A DNA stretch of 64,000 nucleotides from Acanthacorydalis orientalis (taxonomy: Eukaryota > Arthropoda > Insecta > Megaloptera > Corydalidae): positions 14,242,000-14,305,999 of the forward strand of contig CM068316.1 of assembly GCA_034766995.1 (NCBI GenBank), read 5' to 3'. The position numbers and the translations under genes are program-made. Numbering within the stretch: the first letter of the stretch is position 1; every line of letters begins with the position of its first letter. This document shows, one piece after another, positions 15,380-26,339 of the stretch. The notes under the pieces were generated by a model, which was not told the DNA's origin, made no database searches, and worked only from the letters and a program-made list of their open reading frames with translations.

Positions 15380-15930
15380 AATCGATATCATCCATTCATA
15401 AATAATACCAATACATCGAAATGTCACGACTAGAACACACAGTCGGAAAATACGAATGGAAAACAAGCGGGCAATCACGATCGGAGAGCCACAACGGTCC
15501 ATTGTTTTCGAATCAATTCGCGCACTGCCACACACATCGTACGTACGACACAGATATAAATTTGCATACACACACACACGAACGTGTATATATATATATA
15601 TATAGACACACATACGTAACTTTTTCCAAACAATTTCTTTTTCCCGTCTGCTTGCGGTGACATCGGCACCGTTTCCTATGTTTTCAACATTCGAGTAACG
15701 TTGACCCCGTTGTATCTACGGTCTTGTGTCTCTGCCATTATCTACACTCTTTTCTTTGTTTGTGAGTAGCTCGTGTTTACATCGAAACACCGCCATTTCT
15801 CACTAATTCATTACGGATTATACTGACGCGGCCGTAATTGGCATCATTGTCGACGCCGAATCCGTATTTACGCAATCATTATTACTTCACAGAACGCTAC
15901 ACAACATACCCAGACGCATGTAAGTAAAAT
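15380..15930 (+). promoter_or_regulatory. CpG-richer island, possible promoter and non-coding first exon
   Basis: About 550 bp of balanced composition with many CpG dinucleotides (gacgcggccgtaattgg, gtcgacgccgaatccg) inside sequence that is otherwise mostly A+T. It ends with a donor-like cgcat|GTAAGTA at 15917-15925. Frames of 79 and 94 codons cross it on the two strands, but both run through a CA/TA microsatellite (15570-15605) and resemble nothing known. In insects with this composition, such islands often mark promoters and 5' exons; that is the inference here. Direction is uncertain. Confidence 0.35.
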
Positions 15931-16477
15931 GGGACAATTACTTAACGCTCTCTAAATATATACCCGTTTATCTTCTCAAATCCTAATTCGAAGCAATAAA
16001 GATTTTCATCATTTAGCTACAAATGACAGTTTCTCACACACGAAAACCTAAATACTGAATTTACGATTCAGAATACATACTGGAATTACCTAATACATTT
16101 ATTTATTATTGAAAATGTTACAATAAACGTGTCTGCAAAGTGATTTTATAAATAATATTTTCTTGCCTTAAATCATTCTGTTGAAAAGCCAAAAATCTTA
16201 AACTATCACATTTCCTTTTTATATACTCTGTGAGTTATTTTCTTCTTTCAACAAAAACACCCTTAGTACTTAATCAGAAAGGTTACATGAAACCTTTCGT
16301 GTTTAAATCTGACAAAATAAAAGCATTTTTGTAAAAAAATATATTTTCCAGGAAGCATAAATTCATTATAGAATTACGGTTGATTAATCGTTCGATTATT
16401 TAAAGTGTTAAGTAATTGAAGATTGATTTCAATTTGAATTTATTTTTCATTCTGTGCAATTAATATTGCAAAAATAG

Positions 16478-16935
16478 TTTTACATCACGTCGTTAGTTGT
16501 TATTTCCTTTGCATGTATACATCTATTCATTTTGCCTTTCCTTACATTCAAAATATTTAAAAAGACAAACAAATAGTTCTTTCCTCTCTTTAGTTCTTAA
16601 ATATCTTAAGAATATCTCTGCAATTAATTAATCAAACTGGCAAAAATTTATTAGCTCTCTTTCAATTTACTATTTTCTAACAAAATTTAATAAATAATAA
16701 TAAATACTGCTTTATACTAATTTTATATCAGATCGGTACTTGTTATTACCTTTGCATGTATATATCTACTTATTTTGCCTTTCGTGACATTAAAATGTTT
16801 AAAAAGGCAAACAAATTGTTTATTCCTCTATTAGTTCTTAAATATTTTAAGAATACCTCTGCAATTATAAATCAAACTGGCAAAAATTTATTAGCTCTCT
16901 TTCAGTTTATGATATTCTAACAGAATGTAAATAAC
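16478..16935. repeat. Diverged tandem duplication, unit about 245 bp
   Basis: Copy 1 (about 16478-16722) and copy 2 (about 16723-16935) share long blocks, for example cctttgcatgtatacatcta against cctttgcatgtatatatcta, tcaaactggcaaaaatttat in both, and ttagctctctttcaatttac against ttagctctctttcagtttat. Copy 2 is shorter by small deletions. Neither copy is coding. Confidence 0.9.
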
Positions 16936-17043
16936 TTCAGATATTGAAATCATAATTAAAACATAAAAACATGTTAGTGAAATAATGATCTCAGTGAAAA
17001 TACACTACATTTTAACTTAACAAAAACATTAACTTGTGTAGAA

Positions 17044-17088
17044 AGATATTATCTTTCTATGCGTTCTATGCATAGAAAGATAATATCT
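17044..17088. repeat. Perfect 19-bp inverted repeat with 7-nt loop
   Basis: AGATATTATCTTTCTATGC at 17044-17062 is followed by GTTCTAT and then by its exact reverse complement at 17070-17088. The stem is shorter than a usual insect pre-microRNA, and no second stem extends it cleanly. It could be a hairpin-forming relic or a local palindromic duplication. Confidence 0.9.
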
Positions 17089-17099
17089 ACAGTATCGTT

Positions 17100-18868
17100 A
17101 AACACTCGTCCTTTTTGATGATTTAATCTAAAATAATTGAAAATGGTGTGAGAACTATTTGAAAGTAATTTCTATTTAACGAGTGCCTGCTATACGATAT
17201 CATATTTTACGAGGAGCTTCTTATGCGAAACAAACTGATAATATTCGTAATTTATATCAACATATCAATATCTTAAATTGAAAATAGCAATTGATAACTA
17301 AGAATACATATTTGAGTGTCTATAAAGATTTGTAAATTATTTAAATATAATCAAATTTTTCATTTGTAAAGAAAACATAACTATTCTGATGAAAAACTTT
17401 TAGATATAATATCGAATCAATAAGACCAATATTTTGAAATATTTTTAAAATATAAGTATTGAGAATCAGAAATAATATTAATTTTTGGTAAAAAATTTAA
17501 TGATTATAATGATTTATCTATTTTGAAAGTTACTAAATAGAAAATAAATGTAAACTGAAAAAGGGTAGTCAAAACATCTTTAACTGATAAACTGACAAGA
17601 ATATTCTCAGAATCAATTAAATATATTGAATTAGTCTTTAAATTCACTGAGGAAATATCAAGTTCAATCCTAACTGAAAACAAAAATGAAGAATAGAGTC
17701 AACTGAAAAAAAATCTTTATAGGTTGACATAAATCCTAAGGCCTTTTCTATTACAGGTGATAATATGAAAACTGTAAACTGTGATTATGGTATAAGGTAT
17801 TAAGGTATACGAAGAAGAGATATTAATCCGGAAAAAAAACATTACTTCATATTTTATATCAGTGTTAATAAGGACTTATTTAATGATAAATATTTGTTAC
17901 TGCAAGTCGAGTTAAAAATTAACTGAAACGAGTAAATGTACGCATGGAGATTTGTGTAAAAATACTTAATATATGATAATAATTCTTTGTAAATTAAAAA
18001 AAAAAATTCTATGACAATTTCACAAGTTTAACTTTCAATAATTAGTAAACAAATTGTTTTTCTTGGTCATCAAGCCACAAAAATGAATTACATTCAGGAC
18101 TATTGTTAATATTGTACAAGGAAATAGAAAAGTAAAAAAGTTTAACTATTCAAAAGTTGATAATCTAGGAAATTACTAAAATATAATACGTATCTCTTTT
18201 AGATCATGTTAGGAATTTTTAATTTACAACCTTGGCATGAGACAAGTATCTATAACAGTTGTCTCAAAAATATTAAATGAATATCAACATAAATCCAAAG
18301 ATCTGAAACGAAGGCCAAAATTGGTTCAAATTTGATCATCTACACTTCTATTAGTAAATTGTGAATGTGTAGTTATATCATTGAAGCAAAATTTTTTCGG
18401 TAACTTGGCGTTATGAGGATGATGAGTTTGCCATCAAAATGTGAATAGGCGACAATCTAAAATAATTAATACTAATTTGTTGAATATTTTTAATCAAAAC
18501 ATTTTAGTGTAGTTTGTGGGGTGAAAAAGGATTCATTTGAGAAAGTGATTTTAAGGACAGTGTCAGAACTGTTTTTGTGGTAATATTTTATATTAAAAAT
18601 AATTTTATACGATATTGTTTTACGTTCTAAATTGGCAAAAATTATTAATAACGGAAATTAAATAACTCTATATTAATTATTAAACACATATTTCAATTAA
18701 TAGAGTATTGAAAAAGATTTGTGTTGTTAATAGAATATCTAATGTGTTACTAATGAAAAAAAACCAAAGTAGTTTATATTTATTTTATAATCAGTTTAAA
18801 AATTATATATACATATATATATACACACATAAATAATATATATTATTTATATATATATATATATAAAA

Positions 18869-18912
<44 letters not shown>

Positions 18913-19620
18913 TTATTTATATATATATATATATAAAATATATTATATATATATATATATATGATCAAAATATGTCAAATAATTTTAAATTGAATTATTA
19001 CAAAAAAACTAAAAAACAAATATTTCTTTTGTGCGCACAGTTATAAAGAACATATACAAAAACTAATTTTTTTACTGTCAATTTCGTTTATATTGAATAA
19101 TTCGTTTAACAAATCAATATGATATTTTGATTTATTTTTCTGATTTAAATTTGATTCGAATGTCAACATGTTTATTTTTTTATAACACAATCGTACAGAA
19201 ATCAATGGCACAAATATGTACATCCGTTCATTGAGAGAGATCTTTCAAATCCTGTGTAAATAGAAACTTATCCATCTGTTTTACACGTAAGCTATAATAT
19301 TTTTCACGATAAAGCTCGACAAGATACATGTATATGACATGATTGTAGACAAGAAAAGGATATAGAAATGTGTAAATGTTGTATAATACTTGACAGCTTT
19401 GATCGTGCTGTGTGCATACACGTATACGTGCACTCACTTAATGTAACTTTTATAGTGACAATATAAATGTCATATAAAAATTTACAATGACATAGTAAAA
19501 GTCAAATAAAAACCCCCAAATACAATACACATCCTAGTATAACTTATAAATTTTATGCACAAACACGTAATACTACATAAACATATAATATAGCTGTAAA
19601 TATGTAGTAATAATGTATGA
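17100..19620. other. AT-rich non-coding stretch
   Basis: Holds the satellite-like array at 18.8 kb. Slightly GC-richer near 18300-18460 and 19240-19440 without a readable protein. Confidence 0.55.
18800..18962. repeat. TA-rich satellite-like array
   Basis: TA runs alternate with aaaatatattatttata-like units at spacings of about 50-60 bp; at least three unit copies are visible. Confidence 0.9.
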
Positions 19621-19797
19621 AATGTGTCTCGTGCAAGAATGGCCTTTTGCTTGAACCGAAAGCGCGATAATATTTTATAAGAAAATATTTCATACGGGTC
19701 TATACTGCCTACGGTACACCTTCCAAGAAGAATTATTTCCCTAACGTTCTCGCCGCTCCGTGATATTTTATGGACTTTAATATAAAAGTGCTGAAAG

Positions 19798-19836
19798 ATG
19801 TCATTTCGTAGAAAAATTAAAAGAAGTCTTTTGAAC
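19798..19836 (+). CDS. Candidate 13-codon first coding exon, gene not identified
   Basis: An ATG opens MSFRRKIKRSLLN and runs directly into a strong donor (AAC|GTAAGTATT), giving a phase-0 exon end. A TGA lies in frame 6 bases upstream of the ATG, so the start cannot move further 5'. The flank from about 19620 is richer in G+C and CpG (agcgcgat, ctcgccgctccg) than its surroundings, and a TATA-like tataaaag lies 14 bases before the ATG. The peptide is basic and too short to assign. No matching second exon was found, and the next kilobase is microsatellite and transposon. It could be the first exon of a gene with a long intron, or a chance ORF next to a donor-like motif. Confidence 0.3.
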
Positions 19837-20027
19837 GTAAGTATTCCCCTTACAACAATTTTATGACCGCAATTTTGATTAATAGTTTTGTCTTATTTTA
19901 TATCCTATGTTACATTGTTCCCATGAATCTTTTAAAAGACCGAATTGATTTGTTGGCTACAAGAGAATCGACAAAGGGCAATATGTGAAAAATTTATGTG
20001 TATTAAAGTAACAGGACAAGAGAAAGT

Positions 20028-20054
20028 ATATATATATATGTGTGTATATTTATG

Positions 20055-20092
<38 letters not shown>

Positions 20093-20096
20093 TATG

Positions 20097-20128
<32 letters not shown>

Positions 20129-20129
20129 A

Positions 20130-20175
<46 letters not shown>

Positions 20176-20176
20176 A

Positions 20177-20247
<71 letters not shown>

Positions 20248-20266
20248 GTGTATATATATATATGTG

Positions 20267-20334
<68 letters not shown>
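20028..20334. repeat. 300-bp compound TA/TGTATA array
   Basis: The longest array in the window. TA runs are broken by tgtgtata, tttatgta and attata units. Two frames stay open across it (166 and 97 codons of Tyr/Ile/Cys/Val), but this is a property of the dinucleotide repeat, not of a gene. Confidence 0.97.
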
Positions 20335-20335
<1 letters not shown>

Positions 20336-20336
<1 letters not shown>

Positions 20337-20690
20337 AAGGATTTCTTGTGAATCCCAAAAAAACTATCATGATGATGTTTTGGGTACTCTTGCTAACTTT
20401 CTCTTTTTTTGGAGCTGGTTCGCTTCTTCGATGCTAGTCCACTGACTCCCTTTTTGTAGTAAGGTCATAATAAGGAACCATAATTTCATCGCCTATAATA
20501 ATGGAGTCAATTACTTCTTTCTACTTCCGGCTACTAAGTCCCAAACACTGCTTACAGCATTCCACTCGTGTTTGTTTTTTAATCGCGCTGAGATTCACTA
20601 AATATTCACTATTTCTAACGTCTGCCAAAAACTAAGTAATAACAATTTTATGGAACAGATGGTTTATGTCGGATATAGAGAGATGTTACT
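20336..20690 (-). mobile_element. Mariner transposase fragment (first catalytic Asp region)
   Basis: The minus strand reads KKQTRVECCKQCLGLSSRK, then EVIDSIIIGDEIMVPYYDLT (mariner consensus VTGDETMVxYYDP), then [21 protein letters not shown] and [10 protein letters not shown]. This order matches the part of mariner transposases that carries the first catalytic Asp. In-frame stops are present. The downstream end runs straight into the long TA array at 20028-20334; the second and third Asp regions are absent. It belongs to a different subfamily from the elements at 25.1 and 29.5 kb. Confidence 0.7.
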
Positions 20691-20980
20691 TTCCAGGTAA
20701 TCAAAAATTTTTACTTGAGGAAAAACCCACATACCTCAAATCAAGAACACTTAGAATACTTGGAATTTTTGATTAATATGAAAAGCAGACAACATATGTT
20801 ATACATATATATATATATATACACGAATATTTAAAATACATTATGTTGACGCGCCATTAAACTTCAAAATTATTTAAAAAAATAATTTTACACATATCGA
20901 ATATGTTTTTAATGTCTTTTATATTAAAATAATTTTTTCTCATAAAAAATATCACCATCTCTAAAAACATCTAAGTGATT

Positions 20981-22007
20981 TTAACCCTTTCACGCCTAGG
21001 GTCGGCTATATCCGGCAACCACAAAATGATTCACAGTGGCTAATGTCGGCTATATCCGGAATTAGTAAACCCAACACTAGAGCCACGCCACTTCAGTGCC
21101 ACACACAAAACACATTATTTCGCTTTAAGGGGACCCGGTGGTCTAGAATTTTCGAAAAATCGATTTTTTTTTCGAAAGTATAGTATCTTAAAAATATACT
21201 GTTGTCAGATATAAAATTTGATGACGAAATTCAGAGTATTTCAGGATCTACAGCCCATTAGAAGGTCAGGTAGGTAGAAGAATAAGTGGAGTGGATAACT
21301 TTAAACGCGTTTATCTCGAAACTACTTTTTTTCGTCTTGCGGAAACCAGAAAAAAAAACTACTTGACCGATTTGTCTGAAATTTTAATATGTTATTTTGA
21401 ATAGTTCTAGCTCTCGCTGGAAGTAATACTAATAGTTTCCGTAAAATATTTATATTTTTTTTATTAACAAAACATTCAAAAATACTGGTCGTTTTCAAAC
21501 TTGTACTTTTGACTACGCGCTATTTTGTCAATTTTTTTTTTTTATTCTACTTCCTGCGATAGCTATACTTATACTAATTAAAAATTCGTCAATTGTTTTA
21601 TTTCAGATCAGAGGGAGAGATAAATCATCATTCACCACGCAATTCCATTTTTTTAGAGAGGGAGACTTCAGCATCATTTTTCTAATTTAAAAAAAATTTT
21701 TTTTTGTCTTTATTTTCATTTTTGTGTAGTTTATTAGTAATAAAATAAGTGTAAAAAAATTTGAAAGAATTATTCATTACCCTCATATAGAAAAAAATTT
21801 TTTTAAATAGCTTAAATTTTAGGCCGCTAGACCACCGGGTCCCCTTAAATATATCCTGGGCTCTTTTTATCTAACATGATTAGTATACGATCGTAGGGGA
21901 GCTCCGAAAATGCGACACTTTTTACGCGTACAGTGTGCACTAACAGGAGGACGACCCATTCATCGGTAGCGTACTGACGGCCAGTTCCACCGTCCTGAAA
22001 GGGTTAA
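20981..22007. mobile_element. TTAA-flanked MITE, piggyBac-like ends, split by a second element
   Basis: The outer ends are TTAA CCCTTTCACGCC at 20981-20996 and, as reverse complement, TTAA CCCTTTCAGGACGG from 22007 leftward. Target TTAA and a CCCTTT start fit piggyBac-like transposons. Without the inner insert and its extra TTAA the element would be about 300 bp, so it is non-autonomous. Near the left end the string gtcggctatatccgg occurs twice (21001-21015 and 21045-21059), a subterminal repeat 44 bp apart. No coding sequence is present. Confidence 0.75.
21125..21848. mobile_element. 716-bp TTAA-flanked element nested in the outer MITE
   Basis: Perfect 18-bp terminal inverted repeats, GGGGACCCGGTGGTCTAG at 21129-21146 and its complement at 21827-21844, are each bordered by TTAA (21125-21128, 21845-21848). 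The interior is non-coding, rich in T and A runs, with phrases such as cgcgtttatctcgaaactac. TTAA duplication suggests mobilisation by a piggyBac-type transposase, although a Tc1/mariner-type element using only TA cannot be excluded because TTAA is symmetric. The perfect ends suggest it is younger than most elements here. Confidence 0.85.
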
Positions 22008-22197
22008 AGACTTTCAGACTTGTTACGAATAATTTCACAAGATCATTTCTGATGGTATAATAGTTGGCTTCACACACAACGGGAAACAGGTTAATGCCAA
22101 TACGTCTATTCTAAATTTTGTTTACAAAAATATATATGGACCAATGTGTTTCTAACAGTGGTGCATTTTATAGTGAGACAAAAGCTCATATAAGACT

Positions 22198-22238
22198 ACC
22201 TTCTCTCCCTCTCTCTCTTGTTCTCTTTCTCTCTATAT

Positions 22239-22276
<38 letters not shown>
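22198..22276. repeat. (CT)n-(TA)n microsatellite
   Basis: Impure CT tract, then TA/TACA. A pure TA array follows at 22929-22991. Confidence 0.95.
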
Positions 22277-22279
<3 letters not shown>

Positions 22280-22280
<1 letters not shown>

Positions 22281-22925
22281 TCACAAAGTAAACTTTAATG
22301 ACTTCGAATATAGAAAAATAAATTATATATTATGAATTCATCAATATATATATATATTACATTCGTATAATTTGAATTCAATAAAAAATATTTCTTAGTA
22401 TTGTCGATTTCCTCTTAAAGGTATTAAATTCAGAATCGCTGTGAGAGGCAATAAAATTGAAATAAATATAGAAAAAAAAATCGTATAATGAACATTGGTG
22501 GTGTGAGTGCGATCCAATTTTTTTTATGTTATATATGACAACTTATAGAAATACATTGAATAAGAAAACGAATAACGGTACAAACATTATATGACAAGTC
22601 CCTTTTTCACAATTGTTCAGTACATATCGAATTCATTTTTCTGATGAATGCTGTTGAGATTTTCTGGTGCATGGAATTGTGTATTGACGATGTTTTTTAA
22701 TAAATATTAAATGAATCTACGAAGGAGAAAACAGCGCATTTGAAAAATATTATTGTGCTGACCTTAAATACAGTATGTACTTATGTGAATGATTTTCGTT
22801 TTGTATTGTTTTCTTATATGGTATGATCTTTTGGTTAGGTTTTATAATCATGTTTTATTTTAATAAATAATCTTAGTGCTTAAACAACTTTAATTATCTT
22901 GAATATAAAGAATCTTTTTGAATTG

Positions 22926-22978
<53 letters not shown>

Positions 22979-24340
22979 TATATTTATATATACTAAAGAA
23001 ATAGAATTAACAAGTATTTCCAAAACATTTTTGAGCTTTGTCCCCAATAGTTGCCACTATTTTATAGTTTAAATCGATACATCCCAGTTGATTAGAATTT
23101 TTGATTGCAATTATCGTTGTTGATTGCAATTTATTTTTGATTACAATTATTGGTCAGATAGAACGTTTAAAAAAGTGTGAGTTAAGTTTTCAGTATTTAA
23201 TCCGATTGGTTTGAACATAGTTTCCGGATTATCTTTTTAATAGGATATTTTTAAATTTAATTTATTAATTAATTATAAATAAACAGTTGTATTATTCAAA
23301 ACTAAAATTTTGACATTAATTTTAATTAATTGGAAAAAGTGTATTATTAATTAGTTTTATAAAAGTATATATTAGAAGTATATAAAAATAGACAAGTGAA
23401 TTTAAAATATTTACTTGTTTGGTTATATACAAAAAAACTATTATTTCAATACTAATAACTTAATAATGAATTAATCATAGACTTTAGATTATTTGAAAGT
23501 TTTAAATAATTCATTGTTTAAAACTTAAATGCATTATTCGTTATTTAATGTTCTAATACAAAATTGTGATGAAGTAACAATTCAAAATGTATTTTTTACT
23601 TGCAATTAAACTAAAATTATTTCTTTTATCAAAAATATTCAATAGTAAACAGATCATTTAAATTGATGATCATGCATTTATATTATTTATTATATCGGAA
23701 TCATCTTCAAAGCATTAAGAAATGTATTTTTTTAAAAGATAAATTTAATATTAACTTCTTTAGAAATTAAAACTTTTATATTTTATCGTATATGGATGAT
23801 AATATCGTGCTCAAAATGCGTATAAGAAATAATAAAAATAATCAATAATCAATTATTAAATATATTGGATAGAAAAAAAATGTTTGAGTTATAAAGGAGT
23901 GAGAACATCATTTGTGAAAATAAATTTAGCTATGGAGTAAAAAAACTGTGTTGTTATAAAAATGTTTTATTTATAAAAAAATGCGTTAAAATGTATAGAT
24001 AAATGTATGTAACTGTATGAATGTAACTGTAAAATTTTAAATGGATTTACTACACCAGTTTAGAGAAATTAAAATTTGAATATTCTATATTTTTATATTA
24101 TTTTATTAACATCATATTGTTGATAATAATATGGAATAAATTGAAAAAGACTGTAAATTGTTACAATTTTTTCTTGCCTGTAATTAAAAAAATATTATTT
24201 TTTTATAAAATATTAATAAAATTCACTTTAGCATTTTAGAGAAATTAATTCATTGAAATGAGGCTTGTCAGGATACAAATTGGTGGATCAGTGTAAACAC
24301 ACTAACACTGACATATCTGATTATGAAAATATTATATATT
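22280..24340. other. AT-rich non-coding stretch
   Basis: No gene, terminal repeat or RNA seen; one TA array at 22.9 kb. Confidence 0.6.
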
Positions 24341-24364
24341 TATCAATACAACAGGCAATGAGCA

Positions 24365-24903
24365 ATCAATACAACAGGCAATTCAGTGGAGCTATTCGTT
24401 GTCCCCAATGGTAAAAAAGTTTAAGCAAGCACTTTTGGTCAGGAAAATAATGGCCTCCGTTTTCTGAATAAGAATAGGTATTCGTTGTTGATTTTCTTGG
24501 ATGTGAAATGACAATTAAGGCCGATGCTTATTGTGAAACGATGAGAAAATTTAGACATGCCATTCAAAACAGAAGACGTAGGCTACTGTCCAGTAAGATT
24601 GGGTGTTTGCACAACAATGCGAGATCTCATACCGCAGCTCAAACTTTTCAAATATTAAAAGACAATTGATGGGAATTTTTTAACCGCCCATCCTACAGTC
24701 TCGATCTCACGCCAAACGATAACCACTTATTCTTGAAACTATAGAAATAGCCTGCATTTCAGCATTTTGAAAATTACGAAGAACTGAAGACAGACATTAC
24801 TAATTGGTTCAAGTTATGGGCGATTTCGTCGATACGGAAATAAGGAAGCTGGTATTACGATGCCAAAAATTGGCGGAAATCAATATTTACTATGTGAAAA
24901 AGT
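24365..24903 (+). mobile_element. Mariner transposase remnant, third subfamily
   Basis: Degraded reading follows the mariner order: VKKFKQALLVRKIMASVF, then in shifted frames the equivalents of INADAYCETLRKL, RAIQNRRRRLLSSK, LHNNARSHTAAQT, PSYSLDLTPNDNHLFLKL and a terminal YVKK. The second catalytic residue is changed (HDN to HNN); the third Asp remains at 24718-24720. The first third of the gene and both terminal repeats are missing. An 18-bp direct repeat (atcaatacaacaggcaat, 24342-24359 and 24365-24382) marks the left edge. The right flank is a (TA)n array at 24940-24965. Confidence 0.7.
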
Positions 24904-25100
24904 AATATATAATAAAGTAATATATAATAGACACCTACATATATATATATATATATATATATATGTAGATGTCTTTTTCCTGTAGTAAACCATTTTTATC
25001 ATTGATGGTTTTTTCTTAATTGGTGAACGGGTCCTTAATTTAAAGACTCATCTCATATGATATAATATTAGCTTGTACACTATGTATATATATATATATA

Positions 25101-25935
25101 CATATGGTTGTTTGATAAGTTTGGTAAATTTCTATGATGTGGCGCCACCATTCATTTGTAACGTCATGGCTATCAAGTGTCACTTTTTAAACTAGCATAG
25201 GCAAAATTTCAACCAGAAGTGATGTATTGTTCACGTTATACAGATGTTAAAAGCGATCATTGTAGCATTTGCTGCAAAAATAGAAAAAACGTGCAGGCCT
25301 TTTTGCGTCAATTCGTCCATCGATGAAAGACGAATCCACCACTACACACCTTAGTCAAAGCAGAGGACAACGACTAGTGAAAGTGCACCGTAGAAGGCGA
25401 AGACTGTTTTTTCGGCTGCGAAGGTGATAACCACTGTTTTTGGAATTTCCAAGATAGCAGCCTGATTGACTACTTAATGAAGGAGAAATCTATAGCAAAA
25501 GTCTATTATGTAACATTATTAGACCTTTGGAATCAAGAGCTGAAACAAAAAAGGCGAAGAACAAAAAAGGCACATAAAAAAGTGCTCTTTCACCGGGACA
25601 ACACGCCGTCCCACGAATCAACCCTCACAATAGCAAAATTGCACGAATTGGGCTTCGAATTGATTCTTCATCCACCCTATTCCCCGAACCTGGCCCCGTG
25701 CGACCTCTTCTCAGACTTGTAAATTTGACTCGATGGGGAGAAATTCTAATCGAATGAAGATGTAATCGCCGCCATCAGTAGTGCGTATTTTGTACACTCG
25801 CTCGACCAAGTGTACAGCCCTGGAGACTTGTTGAGACAATGGACTTCTTCAATGGAGAGTTGTTGAGAAACAAAATCGATTTTTTTGAAAAAATGGTGTT
25901 TAACTTGTTTTTTCCATACTTATCAAACGATCGAC

Positions 25936-25936
<1 letters not shown>
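25101..25936 (+). mobile_element. Mellifera-type mariner, internally deleted copy A
   Basis: The ends are inverted repeats around gtttgataagtttgg (left) and ccatacttatcaaac (right), each bordered by TA inside (TA)n arrays. The transposase begins with a few residues near IEK and jumps at once to KNVQAFLRQFVHR, equal to the family's FLRRFVTVDETWIHH region, so the N-terminal helix-turn-helix half is deleted. The rest keeps HHYTP-like sequence, KKVLFHRDNTPSH (second Asp), HPPYSPNLAPCDL (third Asp) and a decayed end. At 836 bp against a usual 1.25-1.3 kb, it is a non-autonomous derivative. It shares its deletion junction with the copy at 59723-60540. Confidence 0.82.
25477..25722 (+). pseudogene. 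Longest open remnant of the copy A mariner transposase
   Basis: This 81-codon frame covers the catalytic D34D part: LIDYLMKEKSIAKVYY in outline, then KKVLFHRDNTPSHESTLTIA, KLHELGFELILHPPYSPNLA and PCDLF. Both the D of HRDN and the D of PCDLF remain, but the first Asp lies in a damaged upstream frame and the frame stops where the family continues with LKKWLGG. It is not expected to be active. Confidence 0.8.

Positions 25937-25996
<60 letters not shown>
25937..25996. repeat. (TA)n array abutting the right end of mariner copy A
   Basis: TA units start at the mariner target TA itself. A shorter array (25083-25100) abuts the left end. Confidence 0.95.
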
Positions 25997-25998
<2 letters not shown>

Positions 25999-26287
25999 AT
26001 ATATGCAATATATATTATACAAAAATTGTTAGTAAATATTTTTTTTATTTTATATATGATATAAAGGCTTTATTTATAAATAAAGATTTTTGTCACGAGT
26101 ATTTTTATTAAAGTTTTATTATGTTAAATAAATATACTTATATCTATCTTTAGACAGGGCAATTCTATAAACTTTATTAATGGTCAATGGTCAAACACTA
26201 TAAACAGAACCGAAATTTATAATTATAATTCTAATTCAAATTAACTCCATCGACAAATATTTTAAATACACAAAGCTATCTCTGTGG

Positions 26288-26288
26288 G

Positions 26289-26320
<32 letters not shown>

Positions 26321-26331
26321 CGTGTGTGTAC
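26288..26331. repeat. (TA)n-(TG)n microsatellite
   Basis: About 10 TA units followed by a tgtgtgtgcgtgtgt tract. Confidence 0.95.
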
Positions 26332-26339
26332 GTGTTATC

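Noticed and set aside
19945..20445. A 166-codon plus-strand frame and an overlapping 97-codon frame
   Set aside because: Almost entirely Tyr-Ile/Val-Cys pairs produced by TA/TGTATA repeats; all such frames in the window (for example 2747, 8835, 13057, 25775, 36549, 38619, 45613, 51266, 52633) are repeat artefacts.
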